Source of the DNA: Nocardia aurantia
GTDB taxonomy: Bacteria; Actinomycetota; Actinomycetes; Mycobacteriales; Mycobacteriaceae
NCBI RefSeq assembly: GCF_009604425.1
Contig: NZ_WEGI01000006.1
Span: 453,560-517,559 of the forward strand
Length of the DNA: 64,000 nt
Reading direction: 5' to 3'
Shown: positions 8,548-16,336 of the stretch, one piece after another
Layout: each line of letters begins with the position of its first letter
Position numbering within the stretch: the stretch's first letter is position 1
Notes under the pieces: generated by a model
What the model was told of the DNA's origin: nothing
Databases searched by the model: none
The model's input: the letters and a program-made list of their open reading frames with translations, nothing else
Program-made: the position numbers and the translations under genes

Positions 8548-9366
8548 ATGCGGGTCGGATTCATCGGCCTCGGCAGCCAGGGCGGGCCCATGGCGCGCCG
8601 GATCGTCGAAGAAGGTTACGAGACCACCCTGTGGGCGCGCCGCCCGGAATCGCTTGCACCGTATGCCGATACGGCGGCGAAGACGGCGGCCACCCCGGCG
8701 GAACTGGCGGCCGCCAGCGATCTGGTGTGCCTGTGCGTGGTCGCCGACAGCGACGTCCGCGCGGTGCTGGAGGGTGAGAACGGCGTGCTGGCGGGCCTGA
8801 AGCCCGGTGGTATCGTCGCCGTGCACTCCACCGTGCACCCCGACACCTGTCGAGAGCTGGCGGAAAAGACGGCCGCACAAGGCGTTTCGCTCATCGACGC
8901 TCCCGTCAGCGGCGGCGGCATCGGCGCGGCCGAACGCCGTCTGCTGGTGATGGTCGGCGGTCCCGACGACGTGGTGGCGCGGGTCCGCCCGGTCTTCGAG
9001 ACCTACGCCAACCCGATGGTCCATCTCGGTGGCGTCGGTTCCGGCGCGGTCGCGAAGCTGCTGAACAACCTGCTCTTCACCGCGAACCTCGCCACCTCCG
9101 CCACCACCCTCGCACTCGGCGAGGCCCTCGGCGTCGACCCGGCCAACCTCGGCAAGGTCATCTCGCACGGCACCGCGAACAGCTTCGCCCTCGGCCGCAT
9201 CGTCGACGCCGGCGGCACCCTGGACCGCCTGGCCCAGCACGCCGGCGGCCTGCTCCGCAAGGACGTCGGCCTGATCGCCGAACTGGCCGAGAGCGCCGGC
9301 GCCACGCCGGGTGTCGTCCTCGACGCCGCGGACGCCACCCTGAACCTGATGAACCACCCGCGCTGA
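8548..9366 (+). CDS. NAD(P)-binding 3-hydroxyisobutyrate dehydrogenase-like enzyme 1
   Basis: Beta-hydroxyacid dehydrogenase family protein of 272 residues. It has the N-terminal GLGSQG dinucleotide motif (residues 7-12), the substrate loop DAPVSGG near 117-123 and the catalytic Lys170 in AKLLNN. The ATG at 8548 is chosen over an upstream in-frame TTG because AGGAGG ends 7 nt before it. A second, divergent copy follows at 9597. Such enzymes oxidise beta-hydroxy acids such as 3-hydroxyisobutyrate or reduce succinic semialdehyde-type substrates. Two adjacent paralogs suggest successive or alternative substrates. Confidence 0.9.
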   Translation: MRVGFIGLGSQGGPMARRIVEEGYETTLWARRPESLAPYADTAAKTAATPAELAAASDLVCLCVVADSDVRAVLEGENGVLAGLKPGGIVAVHSTVHPDTCRELAEKTAAQGVSLIDAPVSGGGIGAAERRLLVMVGGPDDVVARVRPVFETYANPMVHLGGVGSGAVAKLLNNLLFTANLATSATTLALGEALGVDPANLGKVISHGTANSFALGRIVDAGGTLDRLAQHAGGLLRKDVGLIAELAESAGATPGVVLDAADATLNLMNHPR

Positions 9367-9596
9367 ACCGTGCCCACTCCGCCGCCCACCGGATCGCGGC
9401 CGGACGCCCACCGGCCTCCGACCGCGATGCCACCGGTTCCGGCGCGGCACCGATACGACACGCTCCGGCCGGCCGGTTCCGGAACGACTGCGGCCCACCG
9501 ATTTCCGACCGGCCCGGGCGGGCCGCCCACGGGATCGCCGATACTTCCCCCGCGCATCGGCGGAGGACCCGACCGCTCGACGAGGAGACGATCAGC

Positions 9597-10388
9597 ATGC
9601 GACTGGGATTCGTAGGCGCCGGCCGCATGGGCCGGCCGATGGTGGACCGGCTGGTGCAGGCCGGACACGAGGTCCGGGTGCTGGGCCGCTCGCCCGAGAG
9701 TCGTTCCGCCCTGGCCGATTCCGGTGCCGCGGCCCAGGCCGATCTCGCTGCCGTCGCCGACGGCGCGGACGTCGTACTGGTCTGCGTCTTCACCGACGAC
9801 CAGGTCCGGCAGGTGTGCGTCGATGACGGTCTGCTGGCCGCCATGCGCCCCGGCACCACCCTGGTGGTACACACCACCTGCAACCCCCGCACGGTCGAGG
9901 GTCTCGCCGAACACGCCGCCCCGCACGGTGTTTCGGTGGTCGACGCCGCGATCAGCGGCGGCCCGCACGACATCGCCGCCGGCCGCCTCACCATCCTGGT
10001 CGGCGGCGACGACGCTGCCTTCGAGGCGGCCCGCCCCGCCCTGTCCGCCTACGGCGACCCGGTCCTGCACGTGGGCCCGCTCGGCCACGGCCAGCGCGTG
10101 AAACTGGTCAACAACGCCGTCTTCACCGCGAACATCGGATTGCTCGCCGCCGCCGTCGACCTCGGCAAACAACTCGGCATCGACGAATCCACCCTGCTGT
10201 CGGCTCTCCCGCACGGCAGCGCCGCCAGCCGCGCCCTCCAGGGTGTCGCCGGAAGGGGTTCGGTCGCAGCCTTCTTCGACTCCGTCGGCGAATTCGTCCG
10301 CAAGGACATCGCGGTGGTCCGCAGCGTCACCGCCGACCTGGGCACCGACCTCGGCGTGCTCGACGCCGTCATCCCCGCCGGCTCCTGA
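9597..10388 (+). CDS. NAD(P)-binding 3-hydroxyisobutyrate dehydrogenase-like enzyme 2
   Basis: Second beta-hydroxyacid dehydrogenase, 263 residues. Motifs: GAGRMG at residues 7-12, DAAISGG near 116-122 and catalytic Lys169 in VKLVNN. Compared with the upstream paralog the substrate loop has Ala in place of Pro. ATG with GAGGAGACG upstream. The 230-bp spacer before it (9367-9596) is GC-rich and shows no gene. The toxin-antitoxin pair begins 62 bp after its stop, so this gene probably ends the catabolic run. Confidence 0.9.
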   Translation: MRLGFVGAGRMGRPMVDRLVQAGHEVRVLGRSPESRSALADSGAAAQADLAAVADGADVVLVCVFTDDQVRQVCVDDGLLAAMRPGTTLVVHTTCNPRTVEGLAEHAAPHGVSVVDAAISGGPHDIAAGRLTILVGGDDAAFEAARPALSAYGDPVLHVGPLGHGQRVKLVNNAVFTANIGLLAAAVDLGKQLGIDESTLLSALPHGSAASRALQGVAGRGSVAAFFDSVGEFVRKDIAVVRSVTADLGTDLGVLDAVIPAGS

Positions 10389-10425
10389 CCGCCGCACCGG
10401 CTGTGCCGGGCCCCAGGATTGCGAG

Positions 10426-10441
10426 GTAGCACCTGTGCTAC
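10426..10441 (+). promoter_or_regulatory. Palindromic operator of the Phd/VapC module
   Basis: Perfect inverted repeat GTAGCAC-CT-GTGCTAC ending 9 nt before the antitoxin ATG. The sequence TACAGT inside its right edge resembles a -10 box, so transcription may be nearly leaderless. Type II antitoxins usually repress their own promoter by binding such palindromes. Confidence 0.6.
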
Positions 10442-10450
10442 AGTACGAGT

Positions 10451-10711
10451 ATGGACACCATCGGCCTCCGGGAACTGCGCCAAAACGCCTCCGAACTGGT
10501 CCGGCGAGTCGAGTCCGGCGAAGAATTGACGATCACCGTGGCAGGACGCCCCAGCGCTCGGCTCGTACCCCTCGCGCCGGCGACCGCGGCACCGAGAACG
10601 TGGCGAACCTACGAGCAAATCGCGAACCTGTGGTCCGGCAGCGATGATGCCGAATGGGAGGCCGACCGCGACCGTATCGATCAGGCGGTACGCGATCCAT
10701 GGGCGAGGTAA
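10451..10711 (+). CDS. Phd/YefM-family type II antitoxin
   Basis: Antitoxin of 86 residues with the Phd/YefM signature: IGLRELRQNASELVRRVESGE followed by a short beta strand (ITVAGRPSARLVPL). The N-terminal half would dimerise and bind DNA; the C-terminal half (from about residue 50, WRTYEQIANLW) would wrap the toxin. It overlaps the toxin gene by 13 bp, the usual antitoxin-first order. A palindromic operator lies directly upstream. Confidence 0.9.
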   Translation: MDTIGLRELRQNASELVRRVESGEELTITVAGRPSARLVPLAPATAAPRTWRTYEQIANLWSGSDDAEWEADRDRIDQAVRDPWAR

Positions 10712-11100
10712 CCACCGAATCGAGGGCAATCCTCGACACCAGTGTGGTGATCGCCGACAACGTCATTCCACTGCCCGGCATTCTGACCATCAGTTCGGTC
10801 ACCCTCGCAGAGCTGCATTTCGGCGTCCTGGTAGCTCGCAGCGACATCACCCGCGCGGAGAGACTACGCCGATTGTTGATATTGCAACGCCAATTCGACG
10901 CCCTCCCGGTCGATGAAGCGGTGGCCGCAAGCTACGGGCAGATCGCGGCAGCGGTGGTCACCATCGGGCGGCAACCCCGCGCCCGGACAATGGACCTCAT
11001 CATCGCCGCTACTGCCCACGCACACTCAGCGGCACTGTATACCCGCAACCCGAAAGACTTCGTGGGCCTGGAAGACCTCGTCGAGGTACACGCCGTATAA
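10699..11100 (+). CDS. vapC: VapC-like PIN-domain ribonuclease toxin
   Basis: PIN-domain toxin of 133 residues, a Mg2+-dependent RNase that cleaves tRNA or rRNA when released from its antitoxin. Acidic residues at the expected places: Asp13 in ILDTS, Glu in LAELHFG near 38, Asp in TMDLIIAA near 100, and TRNPKDF near the C-terminus. The start is the ATG at 10699, inside the end of the antitoxin gene; a longer reading from 10654 would run out of frame through the antitoxin and is not favoured. The module appears intact. Confidence 0.9.
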   Translation: MGEVTTESRAILDTSVVIADNVIPLPGILTISSVTLAELHFGVLVARSDITRAERLRRLLILQRQFDALPVDEAVAASYGQIAAAVVTIGRQPRARTMDLIIAATAHAHSAALYTRNPKDFVGLEDLVEVHAV

Positions 11101-11316
11101 ATCTCGACCGGCAGTATGTGCGCTCCGCAACCCGCCGCCCTTCGTATCCTCCGCCGGCGCGGCATCGGCCGGGCAAGTGGTCGGACCGCCCGGCGGCTGC
11201 TGCCCCGCCCGAAGTGTGGGCGTCACAGCCGCCGGATATCCATCTCGGTCAGCTCCGGCATCACCCGTGAGACGGTCGTGAAGTCGTTGCCGGCATGGAA
11301 GACGGTGTCAAGTACT

Positions 11317-11543
11317 TCACGCCTGGCCTCGCTGAGCGGTTTTCCGCGCCTCATACGCCGCGATGGCCTCATCGAACTCGCCCGCTTCGGCCATGTTCAC
11401 CAAACGCTCGAGGGCCTCGGCGCGTTTCAGCCGCTGCACCGCTTCACGCAACGCGGTGTTCACGGTGTCCTTCTTGGTCTTGGTTCCGAACAGTCGCATG
11501 GCATCGGCCGGCAATGCCGGATCCACTCGATATTGGTCGCCAT
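11317..11543 (-). pseudogene. Frameshifted VapB antitoxin remnant
   Basis: The minus strand codes for a typical VapB: residues DPALPADAMRLFGTKTKKDT and NTALREAVQRLKRAEAL are plain. The natural start, ATG at 11543 with AGGAGGT upstream, gives MATNIE and then leaves the frame; one missing base near 11527-11530 would restore the usual MATNI-V-DPAL sequence. The only in-frame start left is a GTG at 11526, about 21 nt from the ribosome site. After the stop at 11317 another frame stays open to about 11227 without recognisable similarity, and no PIN toxin follows. It looks like a decayed antitoxin whose toxin is gone, next to an intact Phd/VapC pair. A sequencing error is possible. Confidence 0.65.
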
Positions 11544-11553
11544 CGCACCTCCT

Positions 11554-11909
11554 TGCACGATATGAGCGTCACATTTGTGCGCAGTGTGCATCCGATCCCG
11601 GAGCCGAGCAACTGTACAGGCCGGCATCGTTCGCTCCGTATTGGGGCGCTCCGGCACCGACCTCGCAGACTTCCGCCGCAATTGCCCGAACGCCGTCCTG
11701 CGCATCTGCGGCAACGCGGCCGTCCGCACTGACCGCCACGCCGACCGCGCCGAAGCCGGGAACACCGCGCCGGGCATGAGAGGCTTGGCTCGTCTCAGCG
11801 GTCCCGTCTCGCCGGCGAGCCCGGGTGAACAGGTCGAGTACCGAATGTCCACAGGCGGAGCCGTGTTCGCCGATCGTGCGAGCACACGCAGCACAGGGGT
11901 GATCGAGAC
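11554..11909. other. Intergenic region without recognised gene
   Basis: 356 bp between the VapB remnant and the lipase gene, divergently flanked. Several short frames are open on both strands, but none has a convincing start, family similarity or codon pattern. It presumably holds the lipase promoter and the old VapB promoter. Confidence 0.5.
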
Positions 11910-13145
11910 TTGGCGAACATCAGGCGTGCGATGCTGTGGGCAACCGCGTCCGTCGCGGCTGTTCTCCTGTCGGCGCCGGCGGCCGGCCTCGCCGATCTGC
12001 TGGAAGATCCCCCGCACGAACTGGCCTCGGTCCTACCGGACCCACTGCCGGACCCATTCTATCTGCCCGCACCCGGCTTCGAGAAGTCCACGCCCGGTAC
12101 GGTTCTCGCGAATCGCCCCGCGGGCGTGGACTTTCCGCCGACCGCGCACTCGATCGAATTGCTGGTCCGCTCCACCGACACCGGAGACCGTCCGGTCCCG
12201 GTGGTGGTGACTCTGTTCGTCCCGAACACGCCGTGGCCGGGCCCCGGACCGCGCCCCCTGGTCGCCTACGCCCCGCCGATCTCCGCACTCGGAAACACCT
12301 GTGTCCCTTCACAGAAGATGAAAGAAGGCGTCCAGGCCGACCAACTGGCGATCGCGGCGCTGCTGGCCCGCGACAGCGCGGTCGTGGTGCCCGACTATCA
12401 GGGCCCCCGGCAGGCGTACTCGGCCGGGCACATGGAGGGCCACGCGGTGCTCGACGCGATCCGCGCCGCCACCCGGCTCGGCGTGGCCGACCTGCGGCCC
12501 GACTCGCCGGTCGCCTTGACCGGCTATTCCGGCGGCGCCATCGCCACCGGCTGGGCCGCCCAACTGGCTCCCCGCTACGCCCCCGAACTCCATGTGGCCG
12601 GCGCCCTGATCGGTGGCACACCCGCCGACTATCGGATGCTCTGGCAGTCCATGAACGGCAACGCCGCCGCCGGCGTCTTCCTCTCCGCTGCCCTCGGCCT
12701 GGCCAGGGAATATCCGGAGTTGCTGACCCTGCTCAACGACAGCGGTTGGCGACTGGCCCACACCTTCCGCAACGTCTGCGTAGAGCCCGCGACCCTGATC
12801 GGCCTGCTGACCCGAATCCGCGTGGAACAACTCACCGACCTGCCCGACCCGATCGAATCGCCGATCGTGCGGCGAATCATCACGGAGAACCGGCTGGGAG
12901 CCACGATGCCCGCGGCGCCCATCCTGATCTACCACGGCGCCGACGAGATCTTCGTCCCCCTGGCGGGCGCCCAGAACCTCTACCGGGACTGGTGCCGGCA
13001 GCACGCCCGCGTCCGCCTCGACATCCTGCCCGGCGGGCATTTCCTCGTCGGCGTCCGTTCCCAGGCCACCCCGCAGATCGCCGATTGGGTCGACGAGATG
13101 TTCGCGGGAACACTGGTCCCGCCCGGCTGCACCAGCAGCGATTGA
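11910..13145 (+). CDS. Secreted LIP-family lipase
   Basis: Secretory lipase of 411 residues. An N-terminal signal peptide (RR then a hydrophobic stretch to about residue 28, AAGLA) directs export. The nucleophile elbow GYSGG places Ser207; Asp345 in HGADEIF and His377 in PGGHF complete the triad. Two Cys pairs may form disulfides. The family is found in many Nocardia and Mycobacterium relatives and in fungi, hydrolysing triacylglycerols and other long-chain esters outside the cell. The TTG at 11910 fits the upstream AGGGGTGA; an ATG at 11931 is an alternative that would drop the two arginines of the signal peptide. Confidence 0.9.
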   Translation: MANIRRAMLWATASVAAVLLSAPAAGLADLLEDPPHELASVLPDPLPDPFYLPAPGFEKSTPGTVLANRPAGVDFPPTAHSIELLVRSTDTGDRPVPVVVTLFVPNTPWPGPGPRPLVAYAPPISALGNTCVPSQKMKEGVQADQLAIAALLARDSAVVVPDYQGPRQAYSAGHMEGHAVLDAIRAATRLGVADLRPDSPVALTGYSGGAIATGWAAQLAPRYAPELHVAGALIGGTPADYRMLWQSMNGNAAAGVFLSAALGLAREYPELLTLLNDSGWRLAHTFRNVCVEPATLIGLLTRIRVEQLTDLPDPIESPIVRRIITENRLGATMPAAPILIYHGADEIFVPLAGAQNLYRDWCRQHARVRLDILPGGHFLVGVRSQATPQIADWVDEMFAGTLVPPGCTSSD

Positions 13146-13149
13146 TCTA

Positions 13150-14268
13150 TCACCCCCGGAGCCCAGGTCCGGGACCCGGCGCCCGGCGCTGCGCACCGAG
13201 GCATTCGGTGAAGAACGCGCGCAGATCGGCGGCCAGCAGATCGGGCGCCTGCCGAGCCGCGTAATGCCCGCCGCGGTCGTAGCCGCGGAAGGACAGCGGA
13301 CCCGGATGCGGAAAGTCGGCGAGGACCCGATCGGAGGGCCAGTCACCGGCGAACTGGGCCACGCCGACGGGTACGGCGAGTTCGACCGGCAGCGTCGTCG
13401 GCCCGTTCGGCGGCTGCTGCCGATCCTCCTCCGCGTAGATGCGCAACGCCGACCCGGCCGTGCCGGTGACCCATTGGATCGTGACGTGCGTGAGCAGCGC
13501 GTCCGGATCGAGTCCGGTCATGCACTGAGCCGTCCACGCCAGCAACCCGACCGGAGAATCCGTGAGCGCGTACGCCACCGTGTGCGGGGCACCGGCATGC
13601 ACGTGCCCGTAGGGACTGGCGTGGATCTCACCCGGCCCCGCCGGGAACACCTGCGTCACGTGCACACCGATCACCTCTTCCGGTGCGGCCCTGCCCAATT
13701 CGGGAGCGATGAACGAGCCCCAGTCGTTACCCGCCACGCCGTAACGCCGATATCCCCTGCGCCGCATCAACTCCGACCAGGCCCGCGCGATGCGACGCGG
13801 ATTCCAGCCCACGTCCGGCGTCGGCCCGGACCATCCCGATCCCGGCAGCGACGGAATCACCAGATCGAAGGCGGGACCGGAATCCACCCCGTGCGCACGG
13901 GGTTCGGTGAGCGGCCCGATGACGTCGAGGTACTCGGTCACCGACCCCGGCCATCCGTGGCCGAGCAACAACGGCACCGCGTCCGGTTGCGGCGAGCGAA
14001 TGTCGAGAAAATGCATCGTGGCGCTATCGATCGTGGTGACGAATTGCGGATACGCGTTGAGCCGCGCCTCCCAGGGCCGCCAGTCGTATCGCTCCCGCCA
14101 CCGCGTCACCAGATCTCGGACGACCTCCTGTGCGATCCCGTAGCCGGCATCGGCCCCTCGCGGCTCCGGCTCCCAGCGAACCCGATCCAGCCGATCCCGC
14201 AGTTCGGCCAGCTCACTGTCCGGGACCTCGATGCGAAACGGCCGCACGGCCGTACCTTCGGCAGTCAC
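13150..14268 (-). CDS. Epoxide hydrolase (EHN-type N-terminus)
   Basis: Alpha/beta-hydrolase of 372 residues with the N-terminal epoxide hydrolase segment (FRIEVPDSELAELRDRLDRV, residues 11-30). The oxyanion motif HGWPGS is at about 104-109, nucleophile Asp182 in GNDWGS, and the base His335 in GGHY. It opens an epoxide to a vicinal diol. It is convergent with the lipase gene and lies downstream of the MarR gene at 14356, on the same strand 87 bp away, so MarR may control both. Confidence 0.9.
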   Translation of the reverse strand: MTAEGTAVRPFRIEVPDSELAELRDRLDRVRWEPEPRGADAGYGIAQEVVRDLVTRWRERYDWRPWEARLNAYPQFVTTIDSATMHFLDIRSPQPDAVPLLLGHGWPGSVTEYLDVIGPLTEPRAHGVDSGPAFDLVIPSLPGSGWSGPTPDVGWNPRRIARAWSELMRRRGYRRYGVAGNDWGSFIAPELGRAAPEEVIGVHVTQVFPAGPGEIHASPYGHVHAGAPHTVAYALTDSPVGLLAWTAQCMTGLDPDALLTHVTIQWVTGTAGSALRIYAEEDRQQPPNGPTTLPVELAVPVGVAQFAGDWPSDRVLADFPHPGPLSFRGYDRGGHYAARQAPDLLAADLRAFFTECLGAQRRAPGPGPGLRG

Positions 14269-14355
14269 TCCACCTCCCTTCGTCCGGATTTCACCTGCGA
14301 GTAGGGACGAGGCGCACCAGGCGAATTCATCGCCGGGCTATCCACCGGGAGAACG

Positions 14356-14808
14356 TCAGTCGTCGGGCTGGGACAGCAGCAGCGGTGCCAGTTCGTCGAG
14401 GAGGGCGGCGGCACGGCTGGCACGGGCCGGGTCGCCCAGGGTGGCGGTCAGGGTGGCGTCGACGGCGCGAGCACCGCGACGATTCATGCCGCGGACGACG
14501 TGTTCGGCGGCGTGGACGCGAGTCCGGCGGCGGTCGGCCGGGTCGGCGCCGGTGGTGAGCAGGCCGCGCTCGCGCATAGCGGCTACCAGCGCGGAGACGT
14601 GGCTCTGCGAGAAACCGGTCTCGCGGACGATATCGCCGATCCCCGCGTCGGAGAGGGTGATCACCGCGGCCATCACTTCCTGCTCCGCGCTGGTCAGCTC
14701 GATATCGCCGGGTTCACGGACGTGCTCGCGTCCCAATTCGCTCAGACGTCGGCCGAGCCGGAGCAGTTGGATACCGTCCACGAGCGAACTATATCGCGAC
14801 CGATACAT
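14356..14808 (-). CDS. MarR-family transcriptional regulator
   Basis: Winged-helix regulator of about 150 residues. The recognition helix and wing are visible (DIVRETGFSQSHVSALVAAM and ADPADRRRTRV). MarR proteins are dimeric repressors released by small aromatic or lipophilic ligands. The start is uncertain: the ATG at 14808 lies inside a perfect palindrome and lacks a good ribosome site; upstream in-frame starts up to 14913 exist, and a GTG inside the gene is also possible. The epoxide hydrolase downstream is the likely target besides its own gene. Confidence 0.85.
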   Translation of the reverse strand: MYRSRYSSLVDGIQLLRLGRRLSELGREHVREPGDIELTSAEQEVMAAVITLSDAGIGDIVRETGFSQSHVSALVAAMRERGLLTTGADPADRRRTRVHAAEHVVRGMNRRGARAVDATLTATLGDPARASRAAALLDELAPLLLSQPDD

Positions 14809-14822
14809 CGGTCGCCGATGTA
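14804..14822 (-). promoter_or_regulatory. Palindromic operator overlapping the MarR start
   Basis: Perfect inverted repeat TACATCGG-TCG-CCGATGTA covering the ATG assigned to the MarR gene. Its length and symmetry are those of a MarR operator, which suggests autoregulation by blocking RNA polymerase or the start codon. Confidence 0.5.
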
Positions 14823-14939
14823 ATTCGGTGCGGCGCGCTGCCTGCGACCCGGCGAACCATAGCGGCATGACCGGCGAGACTCTCGCCCGCTCCACACCCG
14901 TGCCCGCGAACACGATCGGATCGCGACTCCACGATCAGG

Positions 14940-15443
14940 TCAGCAGATCTCGGTCTCGGGGGTGCCGCCCAATTCTTGTACATCGGACACCCAATGATCG
15001 CCCTCCGGGTAGGCGATGAACTTTGTTACCGACGCCGAATACTTCACGCACGTATGGTCAGGAGCGGGGATCATCATCGAACGAAAATCGTTGAGGAGGC
15101 GACTGTCCCCGTATCGGTAGTCCGCGCGGTCATTGGTCCACGGTGAATCAGCGAGCCCGATGTACAACTGGACGCCGATATCCTTGTTGTCCACGCCGTA
15201 ATTGGAGTGAACCTCGATCCAGTTCGTCCTGCAGTGCGCCGAGTAGAACAGAGTGACTGTACCGGCGTCGAGTTTGTCCTCCCTGGTCATCTTCTGATGG
15301 TGAATATCCTTCTTGTCCTTGACACAATCGCTCACCCAGGGGTCCTGTAGCGGCTGGTCCGCGGAGGCACTGATGGCGGCCGAAGCCAACAACGCCGCGG
15401 TAACGAAAGCCGCTGTGAGAAAGCGCAGGCCAGTGGCAGACAC
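14940..15443 (-). CDS. Secreted DUF2690-family protein
   Basis: Exported protein of 167 residues. A signal peptide with hydrophobic core LTAAFVTAALLASAAISASA ends near residue 29. The mature part has the DUF2690 pattern: Cys in DCVKDKKD, then TVTLFYSAHCRTNW, with the two Cys probably disulfide-bonded, and a further Cys pair towards the C-terminus. Function unknown; the family is common in actinobacteria, often fused to regulators or peptidoglycan-linked domains. The GTG at 15443 follows GGAGGC; an upstream ATG at 15575 would add 44 residues unlike a signal peptide. The 258 bp beyond its start up to the vWA gene show no supported gene. Confidence 0.75.
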   Translation of the reverse strand: MSATGLRFLTAAFVTAALLASAAISASADQPLQDPWVSDCVKDKKDIHHQKMTREDKLDAGTVTLFYSAHCRTNWIEVHSNYGVDNKDIGVQLYIGLADSPWTNDRADYRYGDSRLLNDFRSMMIPAPDHTCVKYSASVTKFIAYPEGDHWVSDVQELGGTPETEIC

Positions 15444-15701
15444 AGTGCCTCCAAGTTCGAATCGGGCCTCTGCACAGAGGTTGTGAAATGCCGACAGCGA
15501 AAGCGACCGCGGCCCCCTCAGCCTACCGGTCGCGCCACATTGTCCGAGTGGTTGCCTGTTGCCACGCTTCGACATTCGGCGTCGTCATCCGATCGACGAC
15601 TGTGTTACAACGAGATCGCTCGTTCATTGTGGCAGTCGGCGAATTCCGTGGCCGAGCGGGTCGGCCGCCAGAGGAGTTCGGCTCGATGGGCGGGTGCCGG
15701 A

Positions 15702-16313
15702 TCAGCGGCGGCGCAATCCGCTCGCCACACCTGCGATCTCGGTGTCGATGGTGCTCGGTGTCGCGGTGCGCGGTCGTTCGTTCGACTCTGTCGAGATCTC
15801 GTCCAGGGCGTGGGCCGCGGCGTCGCCCAGACCGACGGTGATGATGCGGATGTCCTCGGCGCGCATGACCGCGGCCTTGGCGACGGCTCGGGAGCGGTCG
15901 CCCAGATCGCCGTCGCCGAAGATCGCCACCACTCGATCGAGCCGGGTGCCACGCGGGCGCAGCAGGTCGTGGGCGGCGTCGAGCGCGTCGTTGATGTCGG
16001 TGCCGCCGGAATCGACCGGGGCGTCGAGGAATCGGAGGACCGACGGCAGATCGCGGGTCGGTTCGATGGTCGCCGCGATCGAGTGGTGCCAGAGGATCAC
16101 TCCGACTTCGTAGTACGCGTCGATCGCCTCCTTCGCGAATTGCCGCGCGCCGCGTACCGCGCTCGTCAGCGGTGCGCCGCACATCGATCCGCTGACGTCG
16201 ATGCAGAGCAGCACCACCCCGCCGAACTGTTGCTGGATCGCCCCGAGGTAGGGGCCGACCGGGTACTGGGTCAGGCCGGCGGACCGGAACTCCCGCCGTA
16301 TCCACGAATTCAC
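15702..16313 (-). CDS. vWA-domain protein of the GTPase/Hsp70 cluster
   Basis: Single von Willebrand A domain, 203 residues, with a complete MIDAS: Asp39-x-Ser41-x-Ser43 (DVSGSM), the SGGTDIND loop and GDGDLGD. It resembles TerY/YegL-type vWA proteins, metal-dependent protein-interaction modules. GTG start with GAAAGGTG upstream. It is the last gene of an eleven-gene minus-strand run and starts 23 bp after the Hsp70 gene. In related NTPase-centred conflict systems such vWA proteins are thought to act as regulators or scaffolds; its partners here would be the Hsp70 and GTPases. Confidence 0.85.
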   Translation of the reverse strand: MNSWIRREFRSAGLTQYPVGPYLGAIQQQFGGVVLLCIDVSGSMCGAPLTSAVRGARQFAKEAIDAYYEVGVILWHHSIAATIEPTRDLPSVLRFLDAPVDSGGTDINDALDAAHDLLRPRGTRLDRVVAIFGDGDLGDRSRAVAKAAVMRAEDIRIITVGLGDAAAHALDEISTESNERPRTATPSTIDTEIAGVASGLRRR

Positions 16314-16336
16314 CGTGACACCTTTCGCGCGATCAC

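Noticed and set aside
9370..9615. A Pro-rich short frame between the two dehydrogenases
   Set aside because: Low complexity in GC-rich spacer, overlapping the next start; no coding evidence.
15444..15701. A short minus-strand frame after the vWA gene
   Set aside because: It only continues a shadow frame of the vWA gene and has no start or family support.
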